NCBI GenBank assembly: GCA_937915885.1
Contig: CALGGP010000184.1
Span: 1-26,047, forward strand
Direction of reading: 5' to 3'
Origin: an uncultured Selenomonadales bacterium
GTDB taxonomy: Bacteria; Bacillota; Negativicutes; Selenomonadales; Selenomonadaceae
Length of the DNA: 26,047 nt
Below the pieces are notes generated by a model. The model saw only the letters and a program-made list of their open reading frames with translations, had not been told where the DNA came from and did no database searches. The position numbers and the translations under genes were made by a program. Shown one piece after another: positions 16,600-24,171 of the stretch. Numbering within the stretch: position 1 is the stretch's first letter; the number at the start of each line of letters is the position of its first letter.

Positions 16600-17031
16600 T
16601 CAATACGTCTTAATGCTCTTGAAATTATTTTCCTTCTGCGTCAAGTAGAGCTCGAAAGTGTCTACCTGTTGACTGCCGGTGACGCGATACAATTCTTTGT
16701 AATCGACGACGAACATTTTCGGGAAGACGTACGTCCGCTTGACGGTGCCTCCATCAAGCGCCTTGATCTCGAGATCGCGATACCACTTGTCGCCGCTAAG
16801 TTCCTTCGACCAATTGAACAGCTCGATAAGCTGATCCTGAATCTTGTCGTCGATATTTCCCTTGATCGTCACCCGCGCGAGCATGCCGCTTGCCTTCTGC
16901 CGCACGTCGTCATCAATCGTGTCGATGAACACGTCGACAGAGGTGATCAAATTTTGATTCTCGGTCTCTTCAGGATCGCCGATCGCGATCGGATCACATT
17001 CGGTCGACTCAATTTTGATTGCGTAGTTCAT
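16600..17031 (-). CDS. Tail-tube / Hcp-like protein
   Basis: 143 aa, beta-rich. It has the look of the phage T4 gp19/Hcp tube family: strand-rich N-terminus (SVDVFIDTIDDDVRQKASGM), a central helix (DKIQDQLIELFNWSKEL), then two strands (DLEIKALDGGTVKRTYVF) and a C-terminal pair ending DTFELYLTQKENNFKSIKTY. Length fits the family (about 140-170). The ribosome site is GGAGG with a 10-base spacer. It lies between the probable sheath gene and the VgrG gene, the usual sheath-tube-spike order. It would polymerise into the inner tube that is fired out. Family assignment comes from shape and context, not from a single decisive motif. Confidence 0.72.
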   Translation of the reverse strand: MNYAIKIESTECDPIAIGDPEETENQNLITSVDVFIDTIDDDVRQKASGMLARVTIKGNIDDKIQDQLIELFNWSKELSGDKWYRDLEIKALDGGTVKRTYVFPKMFVVDYKELYRVTGSQQVDTFELYLTQKENNFKSIKTY

Positions 17032-17052
17032 TTTTTTCGCGCCTCCAATATT

Positions 17053-19257
17053 TTATCTGTCGCTGACGATCTCGAAATCATCAACGGAGCTGTCCTCTTC
17101 GCTCAAATGAATAACGATCTTTTTGCGCTCCTCGTCGATGTAAATATCTTCGCCGGGCATAAGAATCAAATTGGGACTGTCCTCGCTGAAGCGCCGGTAC
17201 TGCGTCGACCAATCGCCCTTGACTACGTTCTTGACAAATTTGCGAACGTCGGCAAGTTTCGTGCCAACATGATTTTTGAGATGCATCGCCACGTAATCTT
17301 CCATCAGCGTATGATAGATCGGACGGTAAACGCCTTGCTCGTTTCGCTTGAGCGACCGCGCGCAGATCACGTAAGCATTTTTGAGCGGTTGCCCCTTGTC
17401 GTAAATGACATCGCCGCAGAACGCGAAGCCGAACATGCTCTTGGTGATCGTGCTACGAAGATTTTCGCTCCAACGCAACGACAGCTCCCGATTGAATTTC
17501 GTACGGATATTTTTTTTGACTTCCTCCGACTCCAAATCGACGCGCGAGCAGACATTTTCTTTGCAGACGCGCCCTCGAAATCCATGCCGCTCGAGATAAT
17601 CCGTCTGTTGACAGGCCACGAGCAAGCCGACGGCGGGATAAGCGGCGTCAATATAAATTCCCGGCAACGCGATCGTGCGCTCATTGTAAGGTCGGAACGG
17701 TTTAAAGCCCGGGCGCTCACGCGTGAGGGTGAAGTTCGGATAAGCGTAGACGCCATGAGCTTTATCCTTCGGCAGACGCTCCATTTTCGAGTGCACCTCT
17801 TCAACCGAGAGATCGCCGAACGTATTGCCGGTCTTTTCGCGAATACTCATGACGGTGAGAACCCGCGCTTCCTCCATGACGTCGAGGAATTTGATCGCCG
17901 CGTTGACGCTCGTATATTCGTCGTCAATTTCATCGTTTTGTTTCAAAGGCTTAATCGGTCCGAGCGGCCCTCCGAACGGTCCCTTCGCTTGTTTTTTGAC
18001 GGGAGCTCCGGCAAGATTTTGCTCCATCACATTCGGCAACACCGCAAACCAAATCCGATTGTCGGTTTGATCCTTGCCGCGGTGCTTGATAAATTTCCGG
18101 AACTTGTCTTCGATGCCGAGCAACTTCGACGCCGTGCAATTGGCTATGATGACTGCCTCCGGCAATTTGGATTGCTCGCCGCCCTCGACCGTCGCGTGAT
18201 CGAAGAACACCTTCACGCCCATCAGCTTCTCGATCAGTTTCGAGACTTCGTTGATGAAATTCTCCCGCGCCTTGCAATAAATTTCCTCGAGCGAATTGAT
18301 CTGCAACTCGAGCTTGTTGACTTCCTCCGCGATCGCAAGACTCGTCGTCGCTTTGACGGTCGGCAGATTAGAGAGCGGCGCATACGTCGACACAACCAAA
18401 CTTTTGACGAAGTCATTTTGATTGGGCGCGTTCTGATCGTAATCGTCCTCGAGCACGGTTGCGATCTCCGCACCGATGTCATGCACGGCAACCGCCGACG
18501 TATTCTCCGCATTTGCCGCGATCAACGCCGTGCTTTGCGAACGCGGCTCCGCAATCTGCAGTGTACCGTCCGCCGCGATGTAAAGTTCTCCACTCTTGCC
18601 CGCCTCGAGCTGCGGAACATTCGAGCCGTCCTCGCTTGCAATTAAATTTTGATCCGTCAACAATTTTCGGCGTTTCATTTTGAGATCCTCGATCAGGATC
18701 GGAATCAATGTACTCTGCGTGCCCGAGTACTGACTCGCGATCTGCCGTCTGCAATCCGTAATTTTTTCGTAGAACTCGGTGGTGTTCTCGCCTTTTTCCT
18801 CCGCCTTGTAATATTCCTTGAGGTTATACTCCAATTTTTTGCGAAGATCGCGCGCCGTTTGCACCGCCTGTTTTGGCGTGAGCATGTCGAGAATTTCCGC
18901 ATCGTTGAACTCGAGATTTGCCTTGCCGCTGCTGCCCTTTTCGGAGTAAAGGCGGCTGAGCATCTTGTAATAGTCTTGTTCGGCGATGCTGCGCTCAACA
19001 TAATACTCGTTTTTGACCGCGTCCCTGTCGAGATAATACGAGAACCGAATGTTGCCATCGATCGAATGACACACCTCATAGACCTTCGGCGCAAATTTCT
19101 CCATAAACTGAGCAAAGTTGGCGACCGACAACTCATTGATTTTCTCGACGAGTTTATCGGACTCGGGATCATCCGCATTCGAGAGGATCGTGTAGAGATC
19201 GTCGGCGTCGGGATTAAATTTTTCAAAGATGATCGTCTTGCACGTTTGTGCGGGCAT
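17053..19257 (-). CDS. Probable contractile sheath protein (TssB/TssC-like fusion candidate)
   Basis: 734 aa, soluble. The N-terminal ~230 residues are charged and helical (EYNLKEYYKAEEKGENT). A second region (~300-470) has VVSTYAPLSNLP, a helix EEVNKLELQINSLEEIY and a Rossmann-like HRGKDQTDNRIWFAVLP. The C-terminal part (~500-734) carries YAYPNFTLTRERPGF, IALPGIYIDAAYPAVGLLV and a terminal beta hairpin with acidic tail. The size equals a TssB plus TssC sum, and the gene sits directly upstream of the tube gene, as sheath genes do. The ATG at 19257 is chosen over 19263 because GGAGGA abuts the latter. No AAA+ recycling ATPase gene accompanies it. The sheath call rests on size and order; a multi-domain structural protein of other type is possible. 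Confidence 0.55.
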   Translation of the reverse strand: MPAQTCKTIIFEKFNPDADDLYTILSNADDPESDKLVEKINELSVANFAQFMEKFAPKVYEVCHSIDGNIRFSYYLDRDAVKNEYYVERSIAEQDYYKMLSRLYSEKGSSGKANLEFNDAEILDMLTPKQAVQTARDLRKKLEYNLKEYYKAEEKGENTTEFYEKITDCRRQIASQYSGTQSTLIPILIEDLKMKRRKLLTDQNLIASEDGSNVPQLEAGKSGELYIAADGTLQIAEPRSQSTALIAANAENTSAVAVHDIGAEIATVLEDDYDQNAPNQNDFVKSLVVSTYAPLSNLPTVKATTSLAIAEEVNKLELQINSLEEIYCKARENFINEVSKLIEKLMGVKVFFDHATVEGGEQSKLPEAVIIANCTASKLLGIEDKFRKFIKHRGKDQTDNRIWFAVLPNVMEQNLAGAPVKKQAKGPFGGPLGPIKPLKQNDEIDDEYTSVNAAIKFLDVMEEARVLTVMSIREKTGNTFGDLSVEEVHSKMERLPKDKAHGVYAYPNFTLTRERPGFKPFRPYNERTIALPGIYIDAAYPAVGLLVACQQTDYLERHGFRGRVCKENVCSRVDLESEEVKKNIRTKFNRELSLRWSENLRSTITKSMFGFAFCGDVIYDKGQPLKNAYVICARSLKRNEQGVYRPIYHTLMEDYVAMHLKNHVGTKLADVRKFVKNVVKGDWSTQYRRFSEDSPNLILMPGEDIYIDEERKKIVIHLSEEDSSVDDFEIVSDR

Positions 19258-19259
19258 CG

Positions 19260-19823
19260 TCATTCCTCCAATTCGTTGAAATACAGATTTTCAAAAGACT
19301 CTCGCTCGAGCGCATTTTTGAGACGCTCGGTGACGATGATCTCTTGGTTAACAGAATTAGCGATTTTAAAAATATCAAACCTCCCAATTTTTTTTCGAGC
19401 GATGACAATTTTCGAGACTTCGCAGCGCCGCTCAAACGGCTGCCGATTATCTTCCTCCTCTCCGACAACAAAAATGCTCCGTCCGCTATCAAGACAATCA
19501 ATCCTCGGCGGCAGAGCCAGATAATATTCCTCAACTATGCCCCGCGCGGAGTTTGTCAATTGCACGGGCTTATAAAAAATATAATCCGCGTTGAATCGAG
19601 TGAACACTTGACGCATTTCAATCGAAACCAACGGGATCGTCTGATAAACAATGAAGTCGGGAAAAATGACGCCGCCCTCCGGCGCGATTTCGACGGTGAT
19701 CGGCGCGTGATCGAGATACTGAAACTCCGAGTAAAGGCAACCGTCGAAGAGCACATCAATCCCGTCGCCAGGCACGACGTATTCTTCGACGCACGGTTGA
19801 GCATACATCTTATAAAATTTCAT
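19260..19823 (-). CDS. Imm11/DUF1629-like immunity protein candidate
   Basis: 187 aa, starting MKFYKMYAQP. It shows the pattern of the MXAN_0049 (DUF1629, Imm11) immunity family. There is an N-terminal beta segment with a 'PEGGVIFPDFIVYQTIPLVS' style region, and a long C-terminal part ending in a helix and strand of the form VTERLKNALERESFENLYFNELEE (typical: S-x-R-L-x-x-A-L then F). The ATG has GAGG five bases upstream, and the stop overlaps the start region of the sheath gene. It lies immediately downstream of the nuclease-effector candidate, the normal arrangement of a cognate immunity gene. It likely binds and blocks that toxin in the cytoplasm. Family recognition is by pattern only, so moderate confidence. 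Confidence 0.6.
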   Translation of the reverse strand: MKFYKMYAQPCVEEYVVPGDGIDVLFDGCLYSEFQYLDHAPITVEIAPEGGVIFPDFIVYQTIPLVSIEMRQVFTRFNADYIFYKPVQLTNSARGIVEEYYLALPPRIDCLDSGRSIFVVGEEEDNRQPFERRCEVSKIVIARKKIGRFDIFKIANSVNQEIIVTERLKNALERESFENLYFNELEE

Positions 19824-19830
19824 TCGAGCC

Positions 19831-21336
19831 TCAACCTTTCAACAGATCGTCTTTCATCGCGTAAAAGTAATTGGTTATGGTGACGAAGTACGGATAACTC
19901 GAGCGCGGGTCTTTCGCGAAGTTCGACAGATGCCTCCGAATATCGACAATCAAGCGCACGATCCTGTCTCGTACCTCTCTGACGCAGAGAGCGTTTAGCT
20001 CAATCGCGCGCTCGATGATTTTCATCTGCTCCATGACTTTCTCATCATAGCTGTACAGTTCTTTACCCGGAAAATTTTTTTCGATGGCATCTTTCAGCGT
20101 ACCGTTGAGCTCGACCCGCTTGAACTTGTAAAGCTGCGCGTTCTCATCCATCTTGAATTTATGATGCGTATCATGCCATTGAATTTTGAGCTCGAGTTGC
20201 TCTTCAACGGCGCACATCAGATCAAAGCGCTCGATATTATCCGGCGTCGGAAACAAATCGCGAATTTTTTTCGTCAACGCATTTTTATCGAGCGTATTCT
20301 TATAAAACCCGCGGGATTTTTTGTCGAGCCAATTAAGAATATTATCGGAGCCGCTGAGCTGGAGCAATTGAATGCAATTGACGGCATCGTTGATGTCGAA
20401 GACGCGATTATCGGGCTCGTTGGGCGCGGGCGCTCGGGTGGGATCAAGGCGCAGGTTGCTGACGAAGTAACACTTAGGCAGTTTCTTCAAAATCTCATCG
20501 CCCGGTATGATGTGATGCGCGGCATAAGTCCACGGATCCATGTGCGTCTCACGAGTGATCTCATGTCGGCGGACGAGGGAGGCGACGTATGCACGATCGG
20601 CGGCGGTGAATTTCGGATTGCGCGTTGCCGACAATAACTGCCTACAGAACATTTCATCGTCCAATTTTTTTTTGCTGATCGAAAATCCCGCGATTGCCGT
20701 CAACGCCTGCAAATAATTCGTTAGTAGTTTTGCCGCATCCTTATCGACCTTCGCCGCGCAATGAGCTTCGACCTTGCCGCTCAATCGGAAGTTGCAAGCC
20801 TCCGAACAGTCAACGCACTTGAATTTTACTTCGGCGATATCAATTGATGGCATCACTGCCACTGATAAATTTTCCGCCGCTGATTTTTTTTCAGACGCTG
20901 GTAAATTTTCTGCCGCTGTTGATTTATTTTCTGCCGTTGCCGATAAATTTTCCAACGCCGTCGTATTCGACAATCCAAGACCTTTGCATAGATGTCCGTC
21001 GACGCCGCTCTTTGCGATAAGGATCGGGCTCGGCACCTTCGGCAGGGCTCTTGTACAAATTCCAAACGACAGTTGAGTTAGCATGGCGCGTCCGTCGATT
21101 TTTTTTGACGAATCAGTGTTGAGCCAACGAAGCACTGAACATTTGCAATCGGCGACCTTCAGCGTGTTGATGAGATGCGGAATGCATTTCCCCCTTCCCT
21201 CGAGCTTCAAGCCCTCGGTCAGCACGAGACTGCCGTTGTGTTTGATATGACGGTTAGCATTTTCCTTGGGCTTGAGCTCGACGAGCGGGCTCAACAAACA
21301 TTTAAACGTCGCCTTTTCAGTCAGATAATCGATCAC
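19831..21336 (-). CDS. PAAR-like (DUF4280-type) effector with AHH nuclease domain
   Basis: 501 aa, GTG start with AAGGTGG seven bases upstream. The N-terminal ~110 residues look like a DUF4280/PAAR-like spike-tip domain: Cys-rich, KIDGRAMLTQLSFGICTRAL near 79-98, and a proline turn after it. A low-complexity linker (~128-160) repeats AAENLS-type units. Around 170-195 lies a cysteine cluster (CVDCSEAC). The C-terminal toxin has AHHIIP at 273-278, D317-x-x-N320 with Leu324 (DAVNCIQL) and HDTHH at 388-392, which together match the HNH/Endonuclease VII-type AHH nuclease pattern with a long insert. It would be delivered on the VgrG tip and cut nucleic acid in a target cell. It is the first gene of the operon, and the immunity candidate follows eight bases later. 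Confidence 0.7.
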   Translation of the reverse strand: MIDYLTEKATFKCLLSPLVELKPKENANRHIKHNGSLVLTEGLKLEGRGKCIPHLINTLKVADCKCSVLRWLNTDSSKKIDGRAMLTQLSFGICTRALPKVPSPILIAKSGVDGHLCKGLGLSNTTALENLSATAENKSTAAENLPASEKKSAAENLSVAVMPSIDIAEVKFKCVDCSEACNFRLSGKVEAHCAAKVDKDAAKLLTNYLQALTAIAGFSISKKKLDDEMFCRQLLSATRNPKFTAADRAYVASLVRRHEITRETHMDPWTYAAHHIIPGDEILKKLPKCYFVSNLRLDPTRAPAPNEPDNRVFDINDAVNCIQLLQLSGSDNILNWLDKKSRGFYKNTLDKNALTKKIRDLFPTPDNIERFDLMCAVEEQLELKIQWHDTHHKFKMDENAQLYKFKRVELNGTLKDAIEKNFPGKELYSYDEKVMEQMKIIERAIELNALCVREVRDRIVRLIVDIRRHLSNFAKDPRSSYPYFVTITNYFYAMKDDLLKG

Positions 21337-21359
21337 GTGATTACCACCTTCAAATATAT

Positions 21360-21389
21360 TTTACAACATCGTTGCGCTTTTAATCAATA
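21360..21389 (-). promoter_or_regulatory. Candidate promoter of the injection-system operon
   Basis: On the minus strand TTGATT is followed after 18 bases by TAAAAA in an AT-rich stretch, about 25 bases before the GTG start of the effector gene. This is the only promoter-like site in the gap between cbiK's terminator and the operon. The match is weak. No clear operator repeat is seen. Confidence 0.3.
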
Positions 21390-21392
21390 GCA

Positions 21393-21418
21393 AAAAAAAT
21401 CCGCCTTTCGACGGATCA
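21393..21418 (-). terminator. Rho-independent terminator of cbiK
   Basis: Minus-strand ATCCGTC-GAAA-GGCGGAT forms a 7-bp stem (one G-U pair) with a GAAA tetraloop, followed by a run of eight T. It lies about 30 bases after the cbiK stop codon and separates cbiK from the injection operon. Confidence 0.85.
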
Positions 21419-21420
21419 TC

Positions 21421-21455
21421 AATTCCTAATTCCTAATTCCTAATTCCTAATTGCT
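21421..21455. repeat. AATTCCT heptamer tandem repeat at the 3' end of cbiK
   Basis: Four perfect AATTCCT units plus one imperfect (AATTGCT) run through the stop codon of cbiK. The array is a likely slippage site, and changes in unit number would alter the last residues or stop position of the chelatase. Confidence 0.9.
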
Positions 21456-22433
21456 TTCCAGCGCGTCCCACGCGTCATTCGCGCGCTCAACGTAGAGCCG
21501 CTGAATTTTTTTATTCTCCCCAATGCCCTTGAGGATCGTCTCGACTTGGAAGCCCTCCGCCTCCAAAATCTTTTTATGCGAGTCTTCCTCGTCGCCCGCC
21601 ATATCATTATTGGCGTGATCGCCCGCCACCATCATCATCGGCATCAGAACAATTTTTTGCACCTTATGTTTTTTGAGCTTCGGAATCCAATCCTCCAGAC
21701 GCGGCCAGCCTTCGACCGTGTAGATGTGCACGTCGTTGCGCCCCATCGCCTTTAACTTCGCCTGCATCACCGAGTAATATGCATTCGCCGGTTGCGGAGT
21801 GCCGTGTGCGAGCACCATGATCGCCGTGCCCTTCTTATACTTGCCGAAATCCATTGCCTGCATCGTCTCGAGCACGTCGTCGGGCTGCTCCTCTTGCCCC
21901 TGCCAATACATTAGCGACGTGCCGAGCGTCATCGCCTTAAATTGATTTTTGTACTGATGAAACACTCCGACATCATAGTTATATTCCATGCCCGGGATCA
22001 CATCGAGCGACACCAGCGCAATTCGAGTGTAACCTTCGCGCTTGAGCTGATCGAGCGTCTCTTCGGGCGTCTTGTAATCGGATTTGCCCTCGTTCTCGAT
22101 GATGTGATCGATCACTATGTGGCTCGTAAACGCCGTGACTACCTTGACGCCCTTATGCGCGTTGGCGATCGCCTTCACCGTCGCGTCGATGGTCTTTGCG
22201 CGCGTCTCCTTATACGTCGTGCCGAAGCTCAGGACGACGATCGCATCTTTGTTGACGGCGTTTTTCATGACGGGATTGACGTACTTCAGCACTCCGATCT
22301 GCGACGCTTGCAGGAGCGCGGGCGTCGGATTTTTGACTTCGTCGTTGAGCGAATAAGCGGCGTCGACCTGCGCCGAACCCAACAGCGCGGTGCACATCAA
22401 CGACGCCGCCAACAATTTTTTCCAATTCTTCAA
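21447..22433 (-). CDS. cbiK: Sirohydrochlorin cobaltochelatase CbiK, exported form
   Basis: About 328 aa. The class II chelatase inserts cobalt into sirohydrochlorin in the anaerobic cobalamin pathway. Visible motifs are VVLSFGTTYKETR, VLAHGTPQPANAYYSVMQ with the metal-binding His, and a methionine-rich LMPMMMVAGDHANNDMAGDE with the second His. An N-terminal signal peptide (MKNWKKLLAASLMCTALLGSAQVDA) indicates a periplasmic form, as described for CbiK of Desulfovibrio, where haem or cobalt transport roles are discussed. Start: AAAGGAG abuts an ATG at 22442 with no spacer but is nine bases from the in-frame TTG at 22433. The latter also gives a cleaner signal peptide; both remain possible. It is followed by a terminator, so it is transcribed alone. 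Confidence 0.92.
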   Translation of the reverse strand: MKNWKKLLAASLMCTALLGSAQVDAAYSLNDEVKNPTPALLQASQIGVLKYVNPVMKNAVNKDAIVVLSFGTTYKETRAKTIDATVKAIANAHKGVKVVTAFTSHIVIDHIIENEGKSDYKTPEETLDQLKREGYTRIALVSLDVIPGMEYNYDVGVFHQYKNQFKAMTLGTSLMYWQGQEEQPDDVLETMQAMDFGKYKKGTAIMVLAHGTPQPANAYYSVMQAKLKAMGRNDVHIYTVEGWPRLEDWIPKLKKHKVQKIVLMPMMMVAGDHANNDMAGDEEDSHKKILEAEGFQVETILKGIGENKKIQRLYVERANDAWDALESN

Positions 22434-22493
22434 AGCAAACATCTCCTTTAAGATATTCGCTCATACATTCCAACGGCAACATCTTACAATCGA

Positions 22494-22803
22494 TCCGCGC
22501 GGATGTCAACCGATCAATTGAAGGACGACGAAGATCACCAGCCCGACGATTGAGCCGACGATCGAGCCGTTGAGTCGAATCCAAACGAAGTCGATCCGCG
22601 CGGATGTCAGCCGATCAATTGAAGTACGACGAAGATCACCAGCCCGACGAATGAGCCGACGATCGAGCCGTTGAGCCGAATCCAAATGAAGTCGAGAATC
22701 GTTCCGCGCGGATTTCAACCGATCAGTTGAAGTACGACGAAGATCACGAGCCCGACGAATGAGCCGACGATCGAGCCGTTGAGTCGAATCCAAATGAAGT
22801 CGG
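22494..22803. repeat. Three tandem copies of the DUF445 gene's 3' end
   Basis: Units of 101, 108 and 101 bases start at 22494, 22595 and 22703, each opening with TCCGCGCGGA and then a stop codon. The right-hand unit is the real end of the DUF445 gene. The other two encode the same C-terminal peptide (DFIWIRLNGSIVGS... ending LQLIG and stop) and lie downstream, untranslated unless re-initiated. Differences are nearly all synonymous. The rest of the 272-base gap between cbiK and the DUF445 gene holds only the cbiK leader. Confidence 0.93.
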
Positions 22804-24067
22804 GCTCCGCCTTGTCGTAGACGAGTTTGTTGAGCTGTTCGTCGGTAAGTTTTTGCAGGACGTTTTGAGCGATCGTTCCGACGAGCGGGCGGGCGTAGAG
22901 CGCGGTGCGCGCGATCAGATCATAAATAAATTTCTCGACGGAGGCACGAACCTTGCCGTCGGTCTTGAGGATCACCAGCGCGTTTGAATACTCGAGATAA
23001 AGAACTTCGGCGAGCGCGGAGCCGATCGTGCGTTCCTTTTGGACGACGGGCTTATCGAGATCGGTCTCGAGGACGGGTTTCGACGCGTCGGCGCAAACGG
23101 CGTTGACGAGTTTATCGACGCGCATCGATGTCAATTGGCGCTCAATGCCGGTGAGCGTCTTGACGATGATATCTTCGATGGGGAGCCCGTTGACGGTGTC
23201 GAGCTGAAGGTCGTCGACGAAGTCTTTGAATTCGTCGGTGTCGGCGAGCTTTGACGTGGTAGTGCGGCACTGATTGAGCACCAACTGTTGAAGGGGCGAA
23301 TCGTCGCTGAGCTCGTCGAGGAATTTCAGGAGTTGGACTTGCATCAATTCGGACGCCTCGACGTAATTGACGAGGTCGAGCATTTCTGCGAGCCCCGTCA
23401 TGAGGATTGAGAAAGCGCCGCCTGCATTGGTTTTTTCCTGAGCGTATTTTTCGAGAGTGCTTTGAAGGAGTTGACGAGTTTCGGGCGATTGCGCCTTGAC
23501 GCGGACGCGTTTAACGATGTGAATGAAAAGTTCCTTATCCTTGCCGGAGTTTTTAATCCAGCGTCCGAGTTCGGCGACGAGCAGATCGGGCGGGACGTCT
23601 CTGATGGCGCGACGAAGTTCGGTAGCGATGCGTCTAGCGACGAAATTTTTATTGAGATTGACGAAGAAAGATTTGATCTCGTCGAGGATAAGCCCGATGA
23701 CGAATTTACGAGTTTCTTCCTGTTCGAGCCGATTGATGAGTTGCGGTAGGAGTTGAAGCTGATTAAGTTTATTGAAGATGGCGCGGCGAGAGAAAAATTC
23801 CTGTTGGACCATGGTAACGGAGGCGTCGATAAATTCTTGACGGCGGCTCGGAAGAATGGCGGTATGATAAGGAAAGCCGAGGGGCTTGCGAAAAAGAGCG
23901 GTGACGGCAAACCAATCGGCGATGCCTCCGACCATGGCGGCCTCAGCGACGAACAAAAAGCACTCGACGAAAATATTATCCGGGAAAATCATGCGGAAGC
24001 CGACGGCGGAGAGGAAGGCAAGCGCGGTGCAGGCGAGCACCTTGTCGGCAGTATTCCAATTAGACAT
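22715..24067 (-). CDS. DUF445 family membrane protein (first copy)
   Basis: 450 aa. The N-terminus carries two hydrophobic segments (VLACTALAFLSAVGFRMIF; FLFVAEAAMVGGIADWFAV) with the DUF445 hallmark GGIADWFAVTALFRKPLG. A long helical cytoplasmic-type middle follows, and the family's C-terminal signature is IRLNGSIVGSFVGLVIFVV (third hydrophobic segment). The ATG at 24067 has AAGGAG eight bases upstream; the in-frame TTG at 24085 lies before that site and is rejected. The function of DUF445 (YjiN/YheB-like) is not known. The related 445-aa gene upstream suggests duplication. The 3' end is triplicated. Confidence 0.92.
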   Translation of the reverse strand: MSNWNTADKVLACTALAFLSAVGFRMIFPDNIFVECFLFVAEAAMVGGIADWFAVTALFRKPLGFPYHTAILPSRRQEFIDASVTMVQQEFFSRRAIFNKLNQLQLLPQLINRLEQEETRKFVIGLILDEIKSFFVNLNKNFVARRIATELRRAIRDVPPDLLVAELGRWIKNSGKDKELFIHIVKRVRVKAQSPETRQLLQSTLEKYAQEKTNAGGAFSILMTGLAEMLDLVNYVEASELMQVQLLKFLDELSDDSPLQQLVLNQCRTTTSKLADTDEFKDFVDDLQLDTVNGLPIEDIIVKTLTGIERQLTSMRVDKLVNAVCADASKPVLETDLDKPVVQKERTIGSALAEVLYLEYSNALVILKTDGKVRASVEKFIYDLIARTALYARPLVGTIAQNVLQKLTDEQLNKLVYDKAEPDFIWIRLNGSIVGSFVGLVIFVVLQLIG

Positions 24068-24096
24068 CAAACGAACTCCTTTCAAAGAAAAGACAA

Positions 24097-24171
24097 GCGC
24101 CGTCGACGCGGGTGGGCATGCTGTCCTCAGTTGGGCGCCGCTGATGGGGGCGGGAGCGGCGGCGGCGCCCC
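24097..24171. repeat. GC-rich dispersed repeat, copy A
   Basis: A 75-base element in the gap between the two DUF445 genes. It shares with a copy at 25782-25857 the blocks GCGCCG-x-CGACGCGGGTGGG, TTGGGCGC and GGGCGGGAGCGGCGGCGGCG. Its 3' half contains a perfect 9-bp inverted repeat (GGGCGCCGC/GCGGCGCCC). Confidence 0.85.

Noticed and set aside
16669..18645. Long plus-strand open frame (658 codons) and similar ones at 2264-4042, 5751-6899 and 8167-9237
   Set aside because: They lie fully antisense to motif-bearing or operon-consistent minus-strand genes, have no domain sense, and have no convincing ribosome sites. They are shadows of the codon bias.
22443..22493. Cobalamin riboswitch before cbiK
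   Set aside because: The leader is only about 50 bases up to the repeat and shows no B12-box-like sequence.
22494..22803. Possible CRISPR array or small separate gene (95-codon frame at 22506-22793)
   Set aside because: Units are ~101-108 bp with no spacers and match the 3' end of the adjacent gene; the 95-codon frame only fuses an out-of-frame copy with an in-frame one.
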